Assembly: GCA_934436435.1 (NCBI GenBank)
Contig: CAKSAN010000011.1
Span: 1-64,000, forward strand
From: an uncultured Acetatifactor sp.
GTDB lineage: Bacteria > Bacillota > Clostridia > Lachnospirales > Lachnospiraceae
Length of the DNA stretch: 64,000 bases
Reading direction: 5' to 3'
In this document: piece after piece, positions 16,735 to 26,641 of the stretch
How positions within the stretch are numbered: the first letter of the stretch is position 1
How the letters are laid out: the number at the start of each line of letters is the position of its first letter
Notes under the pieces: model-generated
What the model was told of the DNA's origin: nothing
What the model saw: only the letters and a program-made list of their open reading frames with translations
Database searches by the model: none
Position numbers and translations under genes: made by a program

Positions 16735-17727
16735 TCAGGCATTGATCTTCTCCACATGGTGGCATGCCACGTAGTGGCCCTTTTCCACTTCTCTCCACTC
16801 AGGCTCTTTCTGTGCACAGCATGCATCCGCATAAGGACATCTGGTGCGGAAACGGCAGCCGGTGGGCGGGTTCAGAGGACTGGGAACGTCTCCCTGAAGC
16901 ACAATTCGTTTGCTTGCTCTCGCCTTGACGGGATCTGCAATGGGAATCGCAGAGATCAGGCTCTTGGTATAGGGATGCAGGCTTCTTGCTACCAGTTCGT
17001 AGCTGTCTGCCAGCTCTACCATCTTACCCAGATACATAACGCCGATACGGTCGGAGATATGTTTTACCACAGAGAGGTCATGTGCGATAAACAGATAGGT
17101 CAGTCCCATCTGCTCCTGCAGTTCCTCGAACATATTTACCACCTGCGCCTGAATGGATACATCCAGTGCGGAGATCGGCTCATCGCAGACGATGAACTGC
17201 GGATTCACTGCCAGTGCTCTCGCAATACCGACACGCTGACGCTGTCCGCCGGAGAATTCATGAGGATATCTGTTCGCATGCTCAGAGTTCAGTCCGACCT
17301 TCTCCAGCATGGAGATGATCCTGTCATGACGTTCCTTCTTATTGGCAGCCAGCTTATGGATGTCGATGGCTTCCCCTACGATATCTCCTACGGTCATTCT
17401 GGGATCCAGACTTGCATAAGGATCCTGGAATACCATCTGCATCTTCTGACGATAAGGCAGCATATCTGCCTTTACTTTATTTTCAACGTCCAGGATCACA
17501 TTGCCGTCAAATGTGATCTTACCGCCGGTGGGCTCGTATAATCGTAAGATAGAACGTCCGGTGGTAGTCTTACCGCAGCCACTCTCTCCTACCAGACCGA
17601 GGGTCTCACCTTTGTTTACAAAAAAGGTAACATCATCCACGGCTTTTACGAACTTCCGGTTCTTGCCCATGCCGCCTGCGGGGAAGTACTGCTTTAAATG
17701 TTCTACCTGAAGTAATTTATCACTCAT
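16735..17727 (-). CDS. oppF: Oligopeptide ABC transporter ATPase OppF
   Basis: One of the two ATPases of the peptide importer. The 330-residue protein has Walker [10 protein letters not shown], the ABC signature [17 protein letters not shown], Walker [13 protein letters not shown] and the switch His, followed by the oligopeptide/dipeptide C-terminal extension [35 protein letters not shown] with Cys residues that in relatives bind an iron-sulfur cluster. It overlaps oppD by 8 nt, with GGAGG before its ATG. The Opp ATPases are peptide-specific and are not expected to serve the sugar-type permeases at 40-42 kb. Confidence 0.96.
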   Translation of the reverse strand: MSDKLLQVEHLKQYFPAGGMGKNRKFVKAVDDVTFFVNKGETLGLVGESGCGKTTTGRSILRLYEPTGGKITFDGNVILDVENKVKADMLPYRQKMQMVFQDPYASLDPRMTVGDIVGEAIDIHKLAANKKERHDRIISMLEKVGLNSEHANRYPHEFSGGQRQRVGIARALAVNPQFIVCDEPISALDVSIQAQVVNMFEELQEQMGLTYLFIAHDLSVVKHISDRIGVMYLGKMVELADSYELVARSLHPYTKSLISAIPIADPVKARASKRIVLQGDVPSPLNPPTGCRFRTRCPYADACCAQKEPEWREVEKGHYVACHHVEKINA

Positions 17728-18724
17728 TGGTATTTCCTCCCTCCATCTCGGCTTTCTGGTTCATAAAGCAATGTGCGTAATGTGTCTCGCTGAAATCCGT
17801 CTTAGGAGGATTCTCTCTCAGGCAGATCTTCATGCAGTTCTTACAGCGGGGTGCGAATGCGCATCCTTCGGGAGGATTCAGAAGATCCACCGGGTTACCC
17901 TCGATAGGGATCAGCTTCTCATGCTTGGTGCTGTCCAGACGGGGAATACTTTCCAGCAGACCCTTGGTATATTCATGCTTCGGGTTGTAGAAGATTTCAT
18001 CACAGGTGCCGGTCTCCACGATACGTCCTGCATACATGACTGCAATACGGTCACACATACTTGCAACGATACCCAGGTCATGGGTGATCATGATGATTGC
18101 CATGCCCAGCTTGTCCTTCAGCTCCATCATCAGCTCCAGGATCTGTGCCTGAATGGTAACGTCCAGTGCGGTAGTAGGCTCATCGGCGATCAGAAGCTTC
18201 GGTTCACATGCCAGCGCGATAGCGATCATGACACGCTGTCTCATACCACCGGACAGTTCGTGGGGATACTGCTTCATACGCTTCTCCGGTTCATTGATAC
18301 CTACCAGAGCCAAAAGCTCCACTGCTCTTGCATATGCCTTTTTCTTGTCCGCATCGGTATGCAGACGGATTACTTCCATGATCTGATTTCCGATGGTATA
18401 TACGGGATTCAAGCTGGTCAGAGGATCCTGGAAAATAATGGAGACCTCTTTACCACGCATTTTGGAAAAATCTTTTTCGGTCATTTTCTCCACTTCATGT
18501 CCATTGAAGTGAAGCTCTCCGCCTATCAGCTTACCGGGATAAGCGGTCAGTCCCATCAGACTGTATGCGGTTACTGATTTACCGGAACCGCTCTCTCCTA
18601 CGATACCCAGTACTTCACCTTCCTTCAGGTGAATGGAGACATCGTTCAGTGCCTTTACTTCTCCGGCAGGAGTAAAGAAAGAGAGACGTTCATGCTGTAT
18701 ATCTACCAGATAATTGTTATCCAT
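17720..18724 (-). CDS. oppD: Oligopeptide ABC transporter ATPase OppD
   Basis: The partner ATPase of OppF. The 334-residue protein shows GESGSGKSVT (Walker A), LSGGMRQRVMIAIALA (signature), LLIADEPTTALD (Walker B) and the C-terminal NPPEGCAFAPRCKNCM extension. An in-frame GTG 6 nt upstream is too close to the GGAG site; the ATG at 18722-18724, 8 nt from it, is the better start. It forms an operon with oppC upstream and oppF downstream. Confidence 0.96.
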   Translation of the reverse strand: MDNNYLVDIQHERLSFFTPAGEVKALNDVSIHLKEGEVLGIVGESGSGKSVTAYSLMGLTAYPGKLIGGELHFNGHEVEKMTEKDFSKMRGKEVSIIFQDPLTSLNPVYTIGNQIMEVIRLHTDADKKKAYARAVELLALVGINEPEKRMKQYPHELSGGMRQRVMIAIALACEPKLLIADEPTTALDVTIQAQILELMMELKDKLGMAIIMITHDLGIVASMCDRIAVMYAGRIVETGTCDEIFYNPKHEYTKGLLESIPRLDSTKHEKLIPIEGNPVDLLNPPEGCAFAPRCKNCMKICLRENPPKTDFSETHYAHCFMNQKAEMEGGNTNE

Positions 18725-18741
18725 CTTCACTACTCCTTCCG

Positions 18742-19791
18742 TTAATTCTTAAGCTTCGGGTCAAATGCGTCACGAAGTCCGTCACCAAACAGGTTAAAGC
18801 TTAAGATGATCAGACTGATCAGCAGACAGGGCGCAAACAGCAGGTACGGGAATGTGATCATTCCGTTAATGGCATCACTTGCAAGGCTTCCCAGGGAAGG
18901 CAGGGGAACTGCCACACCCATACCTAAGAAGCTTAAATAACTCTCGGTAAAAATAGAGGAAGGGATCTGCAGTGTGGTGGTAACGATCAGCGTACCGATA
19001 CAGTTCGTCAGCAGATGCTTTTTAATGATACGGCCATCCTTTGCTCCCAGAGCCTTGGCTGCCATAACATAATCATTCTCCTTCAGGGTCAGGATCTGGC
19101 TTCGTACCATACGTGCCATTCCTACCCAGTACAGCAATGCGAATACGATGAAGATACTGATCAGGTTAGATCCTACGATCTGCATCCATCCGAATCCGGG
19201 AAGCTGGGCCAGCTTTGCCAGAGGATCCTTTAACGCAAAGGATAACAGCACGATCAGCAGGAAATCCGGTATCGTATAGATAATATCCACAATACGCATG
19301 ATGATCAGATCCACCCATCCACCGAAGAATGCAGAGATGGAACCGATCAGGGAACCGATCACAAAAATGATGGCAGTAGCGATCAGACCAACCAGCAGGG
19401 AGATACGGCTTCCCATCATAACACGGATGGCATAATCACGGCCCATTTTATCGGTACCGAGCACATGGGGGAATACCTTCTCTCCCGCATCCATACGCTC
19501 TATCTCTTTCTCGGAATACTGCATGGGGTGCAGATTCTCGCTTCCTTTGATCTGTGTCTTGTAATCATAGGGATAAAATGCAGGCACGATAAAGGAAAAG
19601 ATCATAACTACAATAATAACGAAGAGGCTGACCATGGCAACCTTATTCTTACGAAGTCTGCGGAAGCCATCCTGCCAGAAGCCCACGCTCTCGCGCATGA
19701 TGACCTGACTCTGCTTCTCTTCTTCGTTCGCCGGCATAAAATCTTCCGGTTTATATTTTACATGAAAGCTCATAGCATTCGGTTCTTTCAT
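18742..19791 (-). CDS. oppC: Oligopeptide ABC transporter permease OppC
   Basis: Membrane subunit forming the peptide pore with OppB. The 349-residue protein has a cytoplasmic N-terminal region of about 40 residues, a first span (FVIIVVMIFSFIVPAFYP), a periplasm-side loop with LGTDKMGRDYAIRVMMGSRISLLVG typical of OppC/DppC, and five more spans. The EAA-like coupling motif is AKALGAKDGRIIKKHLLTNC. GGAAGGAAG precedes the ATG; 17 bp separate it from oppD. Confidence 0.95.
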   Translation of the reverse strand: MKEPNAMSFHVKYKPEDFMPANEEEKQSQVIMRESVGFWQDGFRRLRKNKVAMVSLFVIIVVMIFSFIVPAFYPYDYKTQIKGSENLHPMQYSEKEIERMDAGEKVFPHVLGTDKMGRDYAIRVMMGSRISLLVGLIATAIIFVIGSLIGSISAFFGGWVDLIIMRIVDIIYTIPDFLLIVLLSFALKDPLAKLAQLPGFGWMQIVGSNLISIFIVFALLYWVGMARMVRSQILTLKENDYVMAAKALGAKDGRIIKKHLLTNCIGTLIVTTTLQIPSSIFTESYLSFLGMGVAVPLPSLGSLASDAINGMITFPYLLFAPCLLISLIILSFNLFGDGLRDAFDPKLKN

Positions 19792-19814
19792 CGGTATCTT
19801 CCTTCCTGTTAATC

Positions 19815-20732
19815 TTACTTCAACTTGATCCTGGGGTCGACGAGCTTATACACGATATCCACCAGCACATTCATGACAACCATCAGTGTTGCGAGGAAAA
19901 TGGTGGTACCCATGATCATGGTGTAGTCACGGTTAATGATCGAGCTGACAAATTCATTACCCAGACCGGGGATCGTGAAAATCTTCTCTACTACGAAGCT
20001 TCCTGTCATAGTATAAGCCATCATAGGACCTACATAGGTGATAACGGGGAGCAGTGCATTTCTCAGTGCATGCTTGAACAGACGGAAGAAAGGCTTTACT
20101 CCCTTCGCCGTAGCGGTTCTCATATAATCCTGTCCCAGAACATCCAGCATGGAAGAACGCATCAGTCTCATAATATAAGCAGTGGGATACAATGCCAGTG
20201 CGATCACGGGCATCACATAATGCTTCCAGGTGCCGATTCCGTAGGTGGGCAGTATCTTTACCTTACTTCCCAGAAAATATAACAGCAGGGTACATACAAC
20301 GAAGCCGGGTACTGCAATACCACAGGTGGAGATCACGGAGATCACGCTGTCCAGTGCCTTGCCGCGATGGGTGGCTGCCAGACATCCCAGTGGGATACCT
20401 ACCAGTAATGCCACGATGACAGAGATTCCGCCGACTCTTGCGGATACGGGGAACTTGGATACTATAATAGAAGAAACGGTTCTTCCTCTCTGCTTCAGAC
20501 TCTCTCCGAAATCACCGTGCAGTGCATCGGACATATATGTCAGATACTGCTGGGACAAAGGCTTGTCCAGTCCGTATTTTGCCTCCAAAGCTGCCTGTGC
20601 AGCGGGGCTTACTGCCTTCTCCGAAAGAAACGGACCGCCGGGGACCATATTCATCAGGAAAAAGGTGAGTGTTGCTACTGTAAAAATCGTAATCAGTGCC
20701 AGACCGATACGTTTTGCAATATATTTAAGCAT
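19815..20732 (-). CDS. oppB: Oligopeptide ABC transporter permease OppB
   Basis: Membrane subunit pairing with OppC. The product is 305 residues from the ATG at 20730-20732, which has AAGGAG 8 nt upstream and begins MLKYIAKRIGLALITIFTVATLTFFLMNMVPGGPF, the typical OppB first span. The coupling loop is ATAKGVKPFFRLFKHALRNALLPVIT, and six spans can be traced to the end KLVDPRIKLK. First gene of the opp operon, 112 bp downstream of the presumed transcription start. Confidence 0.95.
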   Translation of the reverse strand: MLKYIAKRIGLALITIFTVATLTFFLMNMVPGGPFLSEKAVSPAAQAALEAKYGLDKPLSQQYLTYMSDALHGDFGESLKQRGRTVSSIIVSKFPVSARVGGISVIVALLVGIPLGCLAATHRGKALDSVISVISTCGIAVPGFVVCTLLLYFLGSKVKILPTYGIGTWKHYVMPVIALALYPTAYIMRLMRSSMLDVLGQDYMRTATAKGVKPFFRLFKHALRNALLPVITYVGPMMAYTMTGSFVVEKIFTIPGLGNEFVSSIINRDYTMIMGTTIFLATLMVVMNVLVDIVYKLVDPRIKLK

Positions 20733-20850
20733 CTCTTCAACTCCTTGTTTTCTTTTGTCTGCGGACATTCGATAAATACATTAAGCAGAATTGTATACAA
20801 GTATACCTTCATGTATAACGTACTTTAATTCTCCGACAACGACTTTTGTT

Positions 20851-20879
20851 ATATTACAACACTTTTCCGGCGGTGTCAA
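20851..20879 (-). promoter_or_regulatory. opp operon promoter
   Basis: TTGACA (complement of 20874-20879), 17 bp, TAATAT (20851-20856). The leader to oppB is about 110 nt and includes GTATACTTGTATAC, a possible operator. The remaining spacer to 21120 is AT-rich with nothing I can identify. Confidence 0.8.
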
Positions 20880-21122
20880 CCGGATTACATATGAAGTATC
20901 TGCCAGTTTCCGTGCTTTCGTCTGTCCTGTCACTCTCCCTGTATGTACGTGTATCGCGCACATATGTCTGCATATTTATGAAAAACTTTTTCAATAAAAG
21001 TGCATGCAATTTTTATAATCTGTATATAGTGCATATTTCCCAGTTTATTATGTATAATTACTCATTTTTAATTTGTTGTTTTTTTCTTTCCCTCATGCAT
21101 TTTTTCAGAGTTTCCCCATAAA

Positions 21123-21156
21123 AACAGGAGAATTTATTTGCCTAAATTCTCCTGTT
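21123..21156 (-). terminator. Terminator of eno
   Basis: A perfect 14-bp stem (arms 21123-21136, 21143-21156) with a 6-nt loop is followed by five Ts on the minus strand. Confidence 0.9.
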
Positions 21157-21202
21157 GCAACACCTTTATTTTTTACAGTTTCCTGTTTTTGTCTGACCTT
21201 TA

Positions 21203-22522
21203 TCAGATCTTGCGAAAAGGTTCCATATATGCCGCTGCGTCTTTTAATTCTTCTTCAATGGCAAGAAGCCGGTTGTATTTAGCCACACGGTCGCTTCGAC
21301 AGGGGGCTCCGGTCTTGATCTGCCCGGCATTCAGCGCTACAGCAATATCTGCGATAGTGGTATCCTCCGTCTCGCCGGATCTGTGGGAAATCACCGCCTT
21401 ATAACCATTCTTATGCGCCATCTCCACCGCTTCGAAGGCTTCCGACAGCGTTCCGATCTGATTGACTTTTACCAGAATGGCATTGCCGCAATGAAGTTTG
21501 ATTCCGGCATCCAGACGCTTGGTATTGGTGACAAACAGATCGTCTCCCACCAGCTGGATCTTCTCTCCCAGCCGCTTCGTCAGCTCCTGCCAGCCGTCCC
21601 AGTCATTTTCGTCCAGTCCATCCTCAATGGAGATAATAGGATATTTTTCCACCAGCCGTTCATAATAGGCGATCATCTCTCCCGTATCCCGCAGGACCTC
21701 TTCGCCTTTCAGGCTGCTCTCTCCGGGGAAATGATACATTCCCGTCTTTTCATTATATAATTCACTGCTGGCGGCATCCATAGCGATCTTAATATCCTGT
21801 CCCGGTACATAACCGGAAGCCTCGATGGCCTCCACCAGAAAATCCAGCACGCTCTCCGCATCCGGCAGATCCGGCGCAAAGCCGCCCTCATCACCGACAC
21901 CGGTGGACAGGCCTTTTTGTTCCAGAAGCTTTTTCAGATTGTGGTAGATCTCCGCACAGATCCTAAGCCCCTCCGCAAAGGTTTCCGCCTGTACCGGCAT
22001 GATCATAAACTCCTGAAAATCCACGGTATTTGCCGCATGCTTTCCGCCGTTTAAAATATTCATCATGGGAACCGGCAGAAGTCTCGGAGAGATTCCTCCA
22101 AAGTAGCGGTACAGAGGAAGTCCCAGTGCTTCTGCTGCCGCTCTCGCCACTGCCATGGATACGGCCAGCATAGCATTAGCCCCCAGGTTACTCTTATTGT
22201 CCGTGCCGTCCGTCTCCCGCAGGATCCGGTCAATGCGGATCTGTTCCAACGCATTCTCTCCCAGCAACACGCTTTCTATTTTCTCATCCACATTTTTGAC
22301 GGCATGCTGTACTCCCAGCCCAAAATATCTGGTCTCACCGTCCCTAAGTTCCACCGCCTCAAATTGTCCGGTGCTGGCCCCGGAGGGAACTGCAGCCGTC
22401 CCCCGAAAGCTTCTGCCGCTCTCCCGATCCTCCACTGTGACAACGGCAGCCACCGTGGGATTGCCTCTGGAATCCAGGATCTCCCTTCCGTGTACTTCGA
22501 CGATTTCCAGATATTTTTCCAT
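21203..22522 (-). CDS. eno: Enolase
   Basis: Converts 2-phosphoglycerate to phosphoenolpyruvate in glycolysis. The 439-residue protein starts with [17 protein letters not shown], has the [17 protein letters not shown] loop, metal ligands in [10 protein letters not shown] and [14 protein letters not shown], the catalytic Lys in [12 protein letters not shown], and the signature [26 protein letters not shown] precedes the ATG, but this site is embedded in a hairpin with upstream sequence. It lies downstream of gpmI, which makes its substrate, with a reductase gene between. Confidence 0.97.
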   Translation of the reverse strand: MEKYLEIVEVHGREILDSRGNPTVAAVVTVEDRESGRSFRGTAAVPSGASTGQFEAVELRDGETRYFGLGVQHAVKNVDEKIESVLLGENALEQIRIDRILRETDGTDNKSNLGANAMLAVSMAVARAAAEALGLPLYRYFGGISPRLLPVPMMNILNGGKHAANTVDFQEFMIMPVQAETFAEGLRICAEIYHNLKKLLEQKGLSTGVGDEGGFAPDLPDAESVLDFLVEAIEASGYVPGQDIKIAMDAASSELYNEKTGMYHFPGESSLKGEEVLRDTGEMIAYYERLVEKYPIISIEDGLDENDWDGWQELTKRLGEKIQLVGDDLFVTNTKRLDAGIKLHCGNAILVKVNQIGTLSEAFEAVEMAHKNGYKAVISHRSGETEDTTIADIAVALNAGQIKTGAPCRSDRVAKYNRLLAIEEELKDAAAYMEPFRKI

Positions 22523-22591
22523 AAAAAACCTCCTTACCGGTATACCTACTTTACTTTTTCTGCTGTAAGTATGTCCCGTAGGGAGGTTTTT
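22523..22591 (-). promoter_or_regulatory. Hairpin covering the eno ribosome binding site
   Basis: Upstream AAAAACCTCCCTAC (complement of 22578-22591) can pair, 13 of 14 positions, with GTAAGGAGGTTTTT (22524-22537), which contains the eno Shine-Dalgarno and ends in a U run. The fold looks both like a terminator for the reductase gene and like a cap on eno translation. A weak promoter (TTACAG, 18 bp, TATACC) lies in the loop. Confidence 0.5.
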
Positions 22592-22609
22592 ATTCGAATC
22601 TGCTAATAG

Positions 22610-23644
22610 TTAATACTCTTTTCCGGCAAGGATCTCACAGTAATCCTTGTAGTTCTTTTCCAGCAATGTCGGGGTATCCAGTCCGTAAGGACACTTGGAC
22701 TTGCATCTGCCGCAGTGCAGGCAGTCCTCGATCTTGCGCATCTTGGCCTGCATCTCTTCCGTCAGCTGTGCGGCCGAAGGAGCTCTTCGAATCATCAGGC
22801 TCATGCGGGCGCAGTTATTGATCTCGATTCCCGCAGGGCAAGGCATGCAGTAACCGCAGCCTCTGCAAAACTCTCCCTGCAATTCTTCTCTGTCATGATC
22901 GATTACAGCCTGTAATTCCGGGGTCAGTGTGGGCGGATTGTCGATGTAGGACAAAAATTCATCCAATTCACTCTCCCGCTGCACGCCCCAGATGGGAAGC
23001 ACGTTGTCAAACTGCGCCAGATAGGCATAGGCTGCCGCGGAATTGTTGATCAGGCCGCCGGACAGTGCTTTCATGGCGATGAATCCCATGCCTGCCTTTT
23101 TACAATCCTGTACCAGTTCCAGATCCTTGTCCGTTGCCAGATAACAGAAGGGGAACTGCAAGGTCTCATACAGTCCGCTTTCGATGGCTTCATGTGCCAC
23201 GTTCAGACGGTGATTGGTAATGCCGATGTGACGGATCATACCTTTTTCCTTCGCTTCCAGCATGGCCTCATAGAGTCCTGTACCGTCTCCCGGCTTTGGG
23301 CAGAAGGCCGGATTGTGGAACTGGTAAATGTCAATATAATCGGTCTTCAGCTTTTCCAGTGAGGTGTGCAGATCCTTCCAGAAGCCCTCCGCCGTGGTGG
23401 CCCCGGTCTTGGTGGCAATGTAGATCTTGTCCCGCATGCCTTCAAAGGCCGCTCCCACCTTCTCCTCACTGTCAGTATAGTATCTGGCGGTGTCGTAAAA
23501 GGTCACGCCTGCAGCATAGGCTTTGCGAAGCAGTCCAATGGCTGCTTCTTTGGAGATCCGCTGGATGGGCAGAGCTCCGAAAGAGTTCTTCTCCACGGTG
23601 ATCCCGGTGCTGCCCAGGGTCACCTGGTTTCTCTTATGTTCCAT
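22610..23644 (-). CDS. Aldo/keto reductase with ferredoxin-like domain
   Basis: An NAD(P)H-dependent oxidoreductase of the aldo/keto reductase superfamily carrying a C-terminal 4Fe-4S module. The 344-residue protein has the barrel with FYDTARYYTDSEEKVGAAF (catalytic Asp and Tyr), KTGATT (catalytic Lys) and YQFHNP, then two Cys clusters CRGCGYCMPCPAGIEINNC and CLHCGRCKSKCPYGLDTP at about 265-325. The second module suggests electron transfer from or to ferredoxin-like partners; the substrate is unknown. Its ATG lies 2 bp after the gpmI stop without a clear ribosome site, so translation is probably coupled. Confidence 0.88.
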   Translation of the reverse strand: MEHKRNQVTLGSTGITVEKNSFGALPIQRISKEAAIGLLRKAYAAGVTFYDTARYYTDSEEKVGAAFEGMRDKIYIATKTGATTAEGFWKDLHTSLEKLKTDYIDIYQFHNPAFCPKPGDGTGLYEAMLEAKEKGMIRHIGITNHRLNVAHEAIESGLYETLQFPFCYLATDKDLELVQDCKKAGMGFIAMKALSGGLINNSAAAYAYLAQFDNVLPIWGVQRESELDEFLSYIDNPPTLTPELQAVIDHDREELQGEFCRGCGYCMPCPAGIEINNCARMSLMIRRAPSAAQLTEEMQAKMRKIEDCLHCGRCKSKCPYGLDTPTLLEKNYKDYCEILAGKEY

Positions 23645-23646
23645 AA

Positions 23647-25188
23647 TTATTTCTTAATCAACAGAGACTTACCGGTCATCTCTGCGGGCTGCTCCATACC
23701 CATCACATTGATCAGAGTAGGTACGATGTCTGCCAGGCATCCACCCTCTTTCAGAGTGTAAGCAGGATCATAGTTTACCAGAATGAAAGGAACCGGATTG
23801 GTGGTGTGTGCGGTATGAGGCTGACCGGTGGTGTAATCGATCATCTGCTCTGCATTACCGTGGTCTGCACAGATGAACAGGACACCGTCTACATCCTTGA
23901 CTGCCTGTACTGCCTTGCCCACGCACTCGTCTACGGTCTCGATAGCCTTGATGGCTGCGGAGATCACGCCGGTATGGCCTACCATGTCGGGGTTGGCAAA
24001 GTTGATCACGATCACATCATATTTTTCAGAACGGATCGCACCCAACAGCTTCTCACACACCTGAGGAGCGCTCATCTCGGGCTTCAGGTCATAGGTAGCC
24101 ACATCCTTGGGGGAGTTTACCAGAATACGGTCCTCTCCCTCGTTGGGCTGCTCTACGCCGCCGTTGAAGAAGAAGGTAACGTGAGCGTACTTCTCGGTCT
24201 CTGCAATACGGGCCTGCTTCATGTCGTGTGCTGCCAGCCACTCACCGAAGGTATTGGTAATAGCGATCTTGTGAAAAGCTACTTCTTTATTGGGGATCGT
24301 AGGATCGTAATCGGAGAAGCATACGAAGGTAATATCCTTTCTCACGCGGTCAAATCCCTTAAAATCATCATCACAGAAAGCTCTGGTGATCTCTCTTGCA
24401 CGGTCGGGACGGAAGTTGAAGAAGATCACGGAATCCTTGTCCTGTACCAGACCTACAGCCTTGCCGTCCTCTACGACTACGGTGGGCTTTACGAACTCAT
24501 CGGTCTCATCTCTGTCGTAGGACTCCTGGATGCCACAGATGCCGCAGGCAGCGGTCAGACCCTTGCCCTCGGTCATAGCATCATAAGCCAGTTTTACACG
24601 GTCATAGTTGTTATCACGATCCATAGCGTAGTAACGTCCCATTACGGAGGCGATCTTACCTACGCCCAGCTTCTTCATTTCTTCATTTAACTGCTCTGCA
24701 TAGCTCTTACCGCTGGCAGGAGGGGTATCACGTCCGTCCAGGAAGCAGTGAACATATACCTTTTCCAGACCCTGCTGCTTCGCCAGCTCCAGCAGGCCGT
24801 ACAGATGGGTGATATGGCTGTGTACGCCACCGTCGGATAACAGTCCCATCAGATGCAGGGCACTGTTGTTCTTCTTACAGTTATCAATAGCCTTTAACAG
24901 GGCTTCATTTTTAAAGAAATCACCATCCTGGATCTCCTTGGTGATACGGGTCAGTTCCTGATATACGATACGTCCGGCCCCCATATTCATATGGCCTACT
25001 TCGGAGTTCCCCATCTGGCCCTCGGGAAGTCCTACTGCCATGCCACTGGCATTGCCGCGTACATAGGGATATTCTTTCATCAGGGAATCCATGACAGGAG
25101 TGTTGGCCAACGCTACGGCATTGCCCTCTACCTTATCATTCAGTCCATAACCATCCAAGATCATTAATACAACCGGTTTCTTTCTCAT
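23647..25188 (-). CDS. gpmI: 2,3-bisphosphoglycerate-independent phosphoglycerate mutase
   Basis: Interconverts 3- and 2-phosphoglycerate using two Mn ions. The 513-residue product has the alkaline-phosphatase-like start KKPVVLMILDGYGLND, the phospho-acceptor Ser in GNSEVGHMNMGAGR, and metal ligands in FICADHGNAEQM and PHTAHTTNPVPF. The ATG at 25186-25188 is used: GGAGGAACG stands upstream and the family length matches. It is followed by the reductase gene and eno, so successive glycolytic steps are clustered. Confidence 0.97.
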   Translation of the reverse strand: MRKKPVVLMILDGYGLNDKVEGNAVALANTPVMDSLMKEYPYVRGNASGMAVGLPEGQMGNSEVGHMNMGAGRIVYQELTRITKEIQDGDFFKNEALLKAIDNCKKNNSALHLMGLLSDGGVHSHITHLYGLLELAKQQGLEKVYVHCFLDGRDTPPASGKSYAEQLNEEMKKLGVGKIASVMGRYYAMDRDNNYDRVKLAYDAMTEGKGLTAACGICGIQESYDRDETDEFVKPTVVVEDGKAVGLVQDKDSVIFFNFRPDRAREITRAFCDDDFKGFDRVRKDITFVCFSDYDPTIPNKEVAFHKIAITNTFGEWLAAHDMKQARIAETEKYAHVTFFFNGGVEQPNEGEDRILVNSPKDVATYDLKPEMSAPQVCEKLLGAIRSEKYDVIVINFANPDMVGHTGVISAAIKAIETVDECVGKAVQAVKDVDGVLFICADHGNAEQMIDYTTGQPHTAHTTNPVPFILVNYDPAYTLKEGGCLADIVPTLINVMGMEQPAEMTGKSLLIKK

Positions 25189-25389
25189 CGATCGTTCCTC
25201 CATTTTACTTTTAATCATTATAAATTACCAGTACGGCTCCGAAACAGGTTCTCTGTGTCGGATCCGTTCTGAAAGCTTACATTACGTCCACGGAGATTAT
25301 ACACTGAAAACGCGGGATGCGCAATAGTAACCGCAGATTTCTTCTCCGGCCGCCTGTGAGATTATTTTTCAAAAGCTCCCCGGATTTAC

Positions 25390-25418
25390 TTGTATTTTCA
25401 CCCAACCTGCGTTACAAT
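25390..25418 (+). promoter_or_regulatory. CDF transporter promoter
   Basis: TTGTAT (25390-25395), 17 bp, TACAAT (25413-25418), 38 bp before the chosen start. Confidence 0.7.
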
Positions 25419-25455
25419 ATCCTTTAAACTCTTATTTGGGAAAAGGGGTTCTCTT

Positions 25456-26625
25456 ATGGTTACATTACTCACGAAATTATTTATTAAGAATCACGAAAAT
25501 ACGAAGGATCCGGGCGTTCGCCAGGCATACGGTATGCTCTGCGGTATCGTCGGGATTTTTTTCAATCTGATCCTCTTTACCACCAAGGCTCTGGCGGGAT
25601 TTTTCAGTCATTCCATTGCCATCACCGCAGATGCGGTCAACAATCTGTCAGATGCCGCCTCTTCCATCATTACACTGGTGGGCTTTAAGCTGGCCGGACA
25701 GGAACCGGATTCCGGGCATCCCTTCGGGCACGGACGGATCGAATATATTTCCGGACTGTTAGTCTCCATTCTGATCGTACTCATGGGCTTTGAACTGGTC
25801 AAGAGTTCCATTACCAAGATCTTTCATCCGGAAGCACTGGATTTTTCCCCGGTCATTGTGGGAATTCTGCTGTTCTCGATCCTGGTAAAATGCTATATGG
25901 CTTTCTATAATCGCCGCATCGGTTCCCGGATCGGCTCCGTAGCCATGAAAGCCACCTCCATTGACAGCTTAAGTGATGTAGTTGCCACCACCGTGGTCCT
26001 CATCGGCACTATCGTCTCCTACCGCACCGGGTTCATTATCGACGGCTACTGCGGTGTGCTGGTAGGTATGTTCATCCTCTACTCCGGCTTCGTCGCCGCA
26101 AAGGACACCATCAGCCCGCTGTTGGGGCAGCCCCCCGAACCGGAACTGGTGCAACAGATTAATGACATCGTCCTCTCCTATGACGATGTCACGGGAATCC
26201 ATGATCTCATCGTACATAATTACGGTCCCGGGCGGACATTGATCTCTCTGCATGCGGAAGTTCCCGCCGACGGCAATATTCTGACCCTGCACGATACCAT
26301 CGATACCATCGAACACGAATTACGTCGGAAATTAAACTGCAATGCGGTGATCCACATGGATCCCGTCAGCACTAACGATCCGGAGACCCTGTCTCTGAAA
26401 GCCGAAGTGAACGGTTATCTGGATCAGATCGATCCTAAGCTTAGCATGCACGATTTCCGTGTCGTCAAAGGACCGACCCATACGAATCTCATTTTTGATA
26501 TCGTGGTGCCCTATGATTACCCGGTCTCCGACAAACAGGTCACCGATTCCGTCACCGAACGGATCCGGATGAACCATCCGGATTTCTATACGGTCATTGA
26601 TGTGGATAAGGCGGTGGTGCAGTAA
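25456..26625 (+). CDS. Cation diffusion facilitator transporter
   Basis: A proton-coupled divalent metal exporter of the CDF family. The 389-residue protein has six predicted spans and the two metal-site segments HSIAITADAVNNLSDAASS (span II) and SIDSLSDVVATT (span V), giving a DxxxD/SxxxD-type transport site, followed by a C-terminal cytoplasmic domain (about 210-300) and an extra tail domain. Metal specificity (Mn, Fe or Zn) cannot be read with confidence. The ATG at 25456 has AAAAGGGG upstream; an earlier in-frame ATG lies within the promoter. Its TAA stop is part of a 14-bp sequence repeated at two other genes. Confidence 0.9.
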   Translation: MVTLLTKLFIKNHENTKDPGVRQAYGMLCGIVGIFFNLILFTTKALAGFFSHSIAITADAVNNLSDAASSIITLVGFKLAGQEPDSGHPFGHGRIEYISGLLVSILIVLMGFELVKSSITKIFHPEALDFSPVIVGILLFSILVKCYMAFYNRRIGSRIGSVAMKATSIDSLSDVVATTVVLIGTIVSYRTGFIIDGYCGVLVGMFILYSGFVAAKDTISPLLGQPPEPELVQQINDIVLSYDDVTGIHDLIVHNYGPGRTLISLHAEVPADGNILTLHDTIDTIEHELRRKLNCNAVIHMDPVSTNDPETLSLKAEVNGYLDQIDPKLSMHDFRVVKGPTHTNLIFDIVVPYDYPVSDKQVTDSVTERIRMNHPDFYTVIDVDKAVVQ

Positions 26626-26636
26626 ATGGAAAGTTA
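26623..26636 (+). repeat. Stop-codon repeat, copy 1 (CDF gene)
   Basis: TAAATGGAAAGTTA; its first three bases are the stop codon of the CDF gene. Inverted exact copy at 27167-27180 and direct copy at 58825-58838. Confidence 0.7.
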
Positions 26637-26641
26637 CGCGA

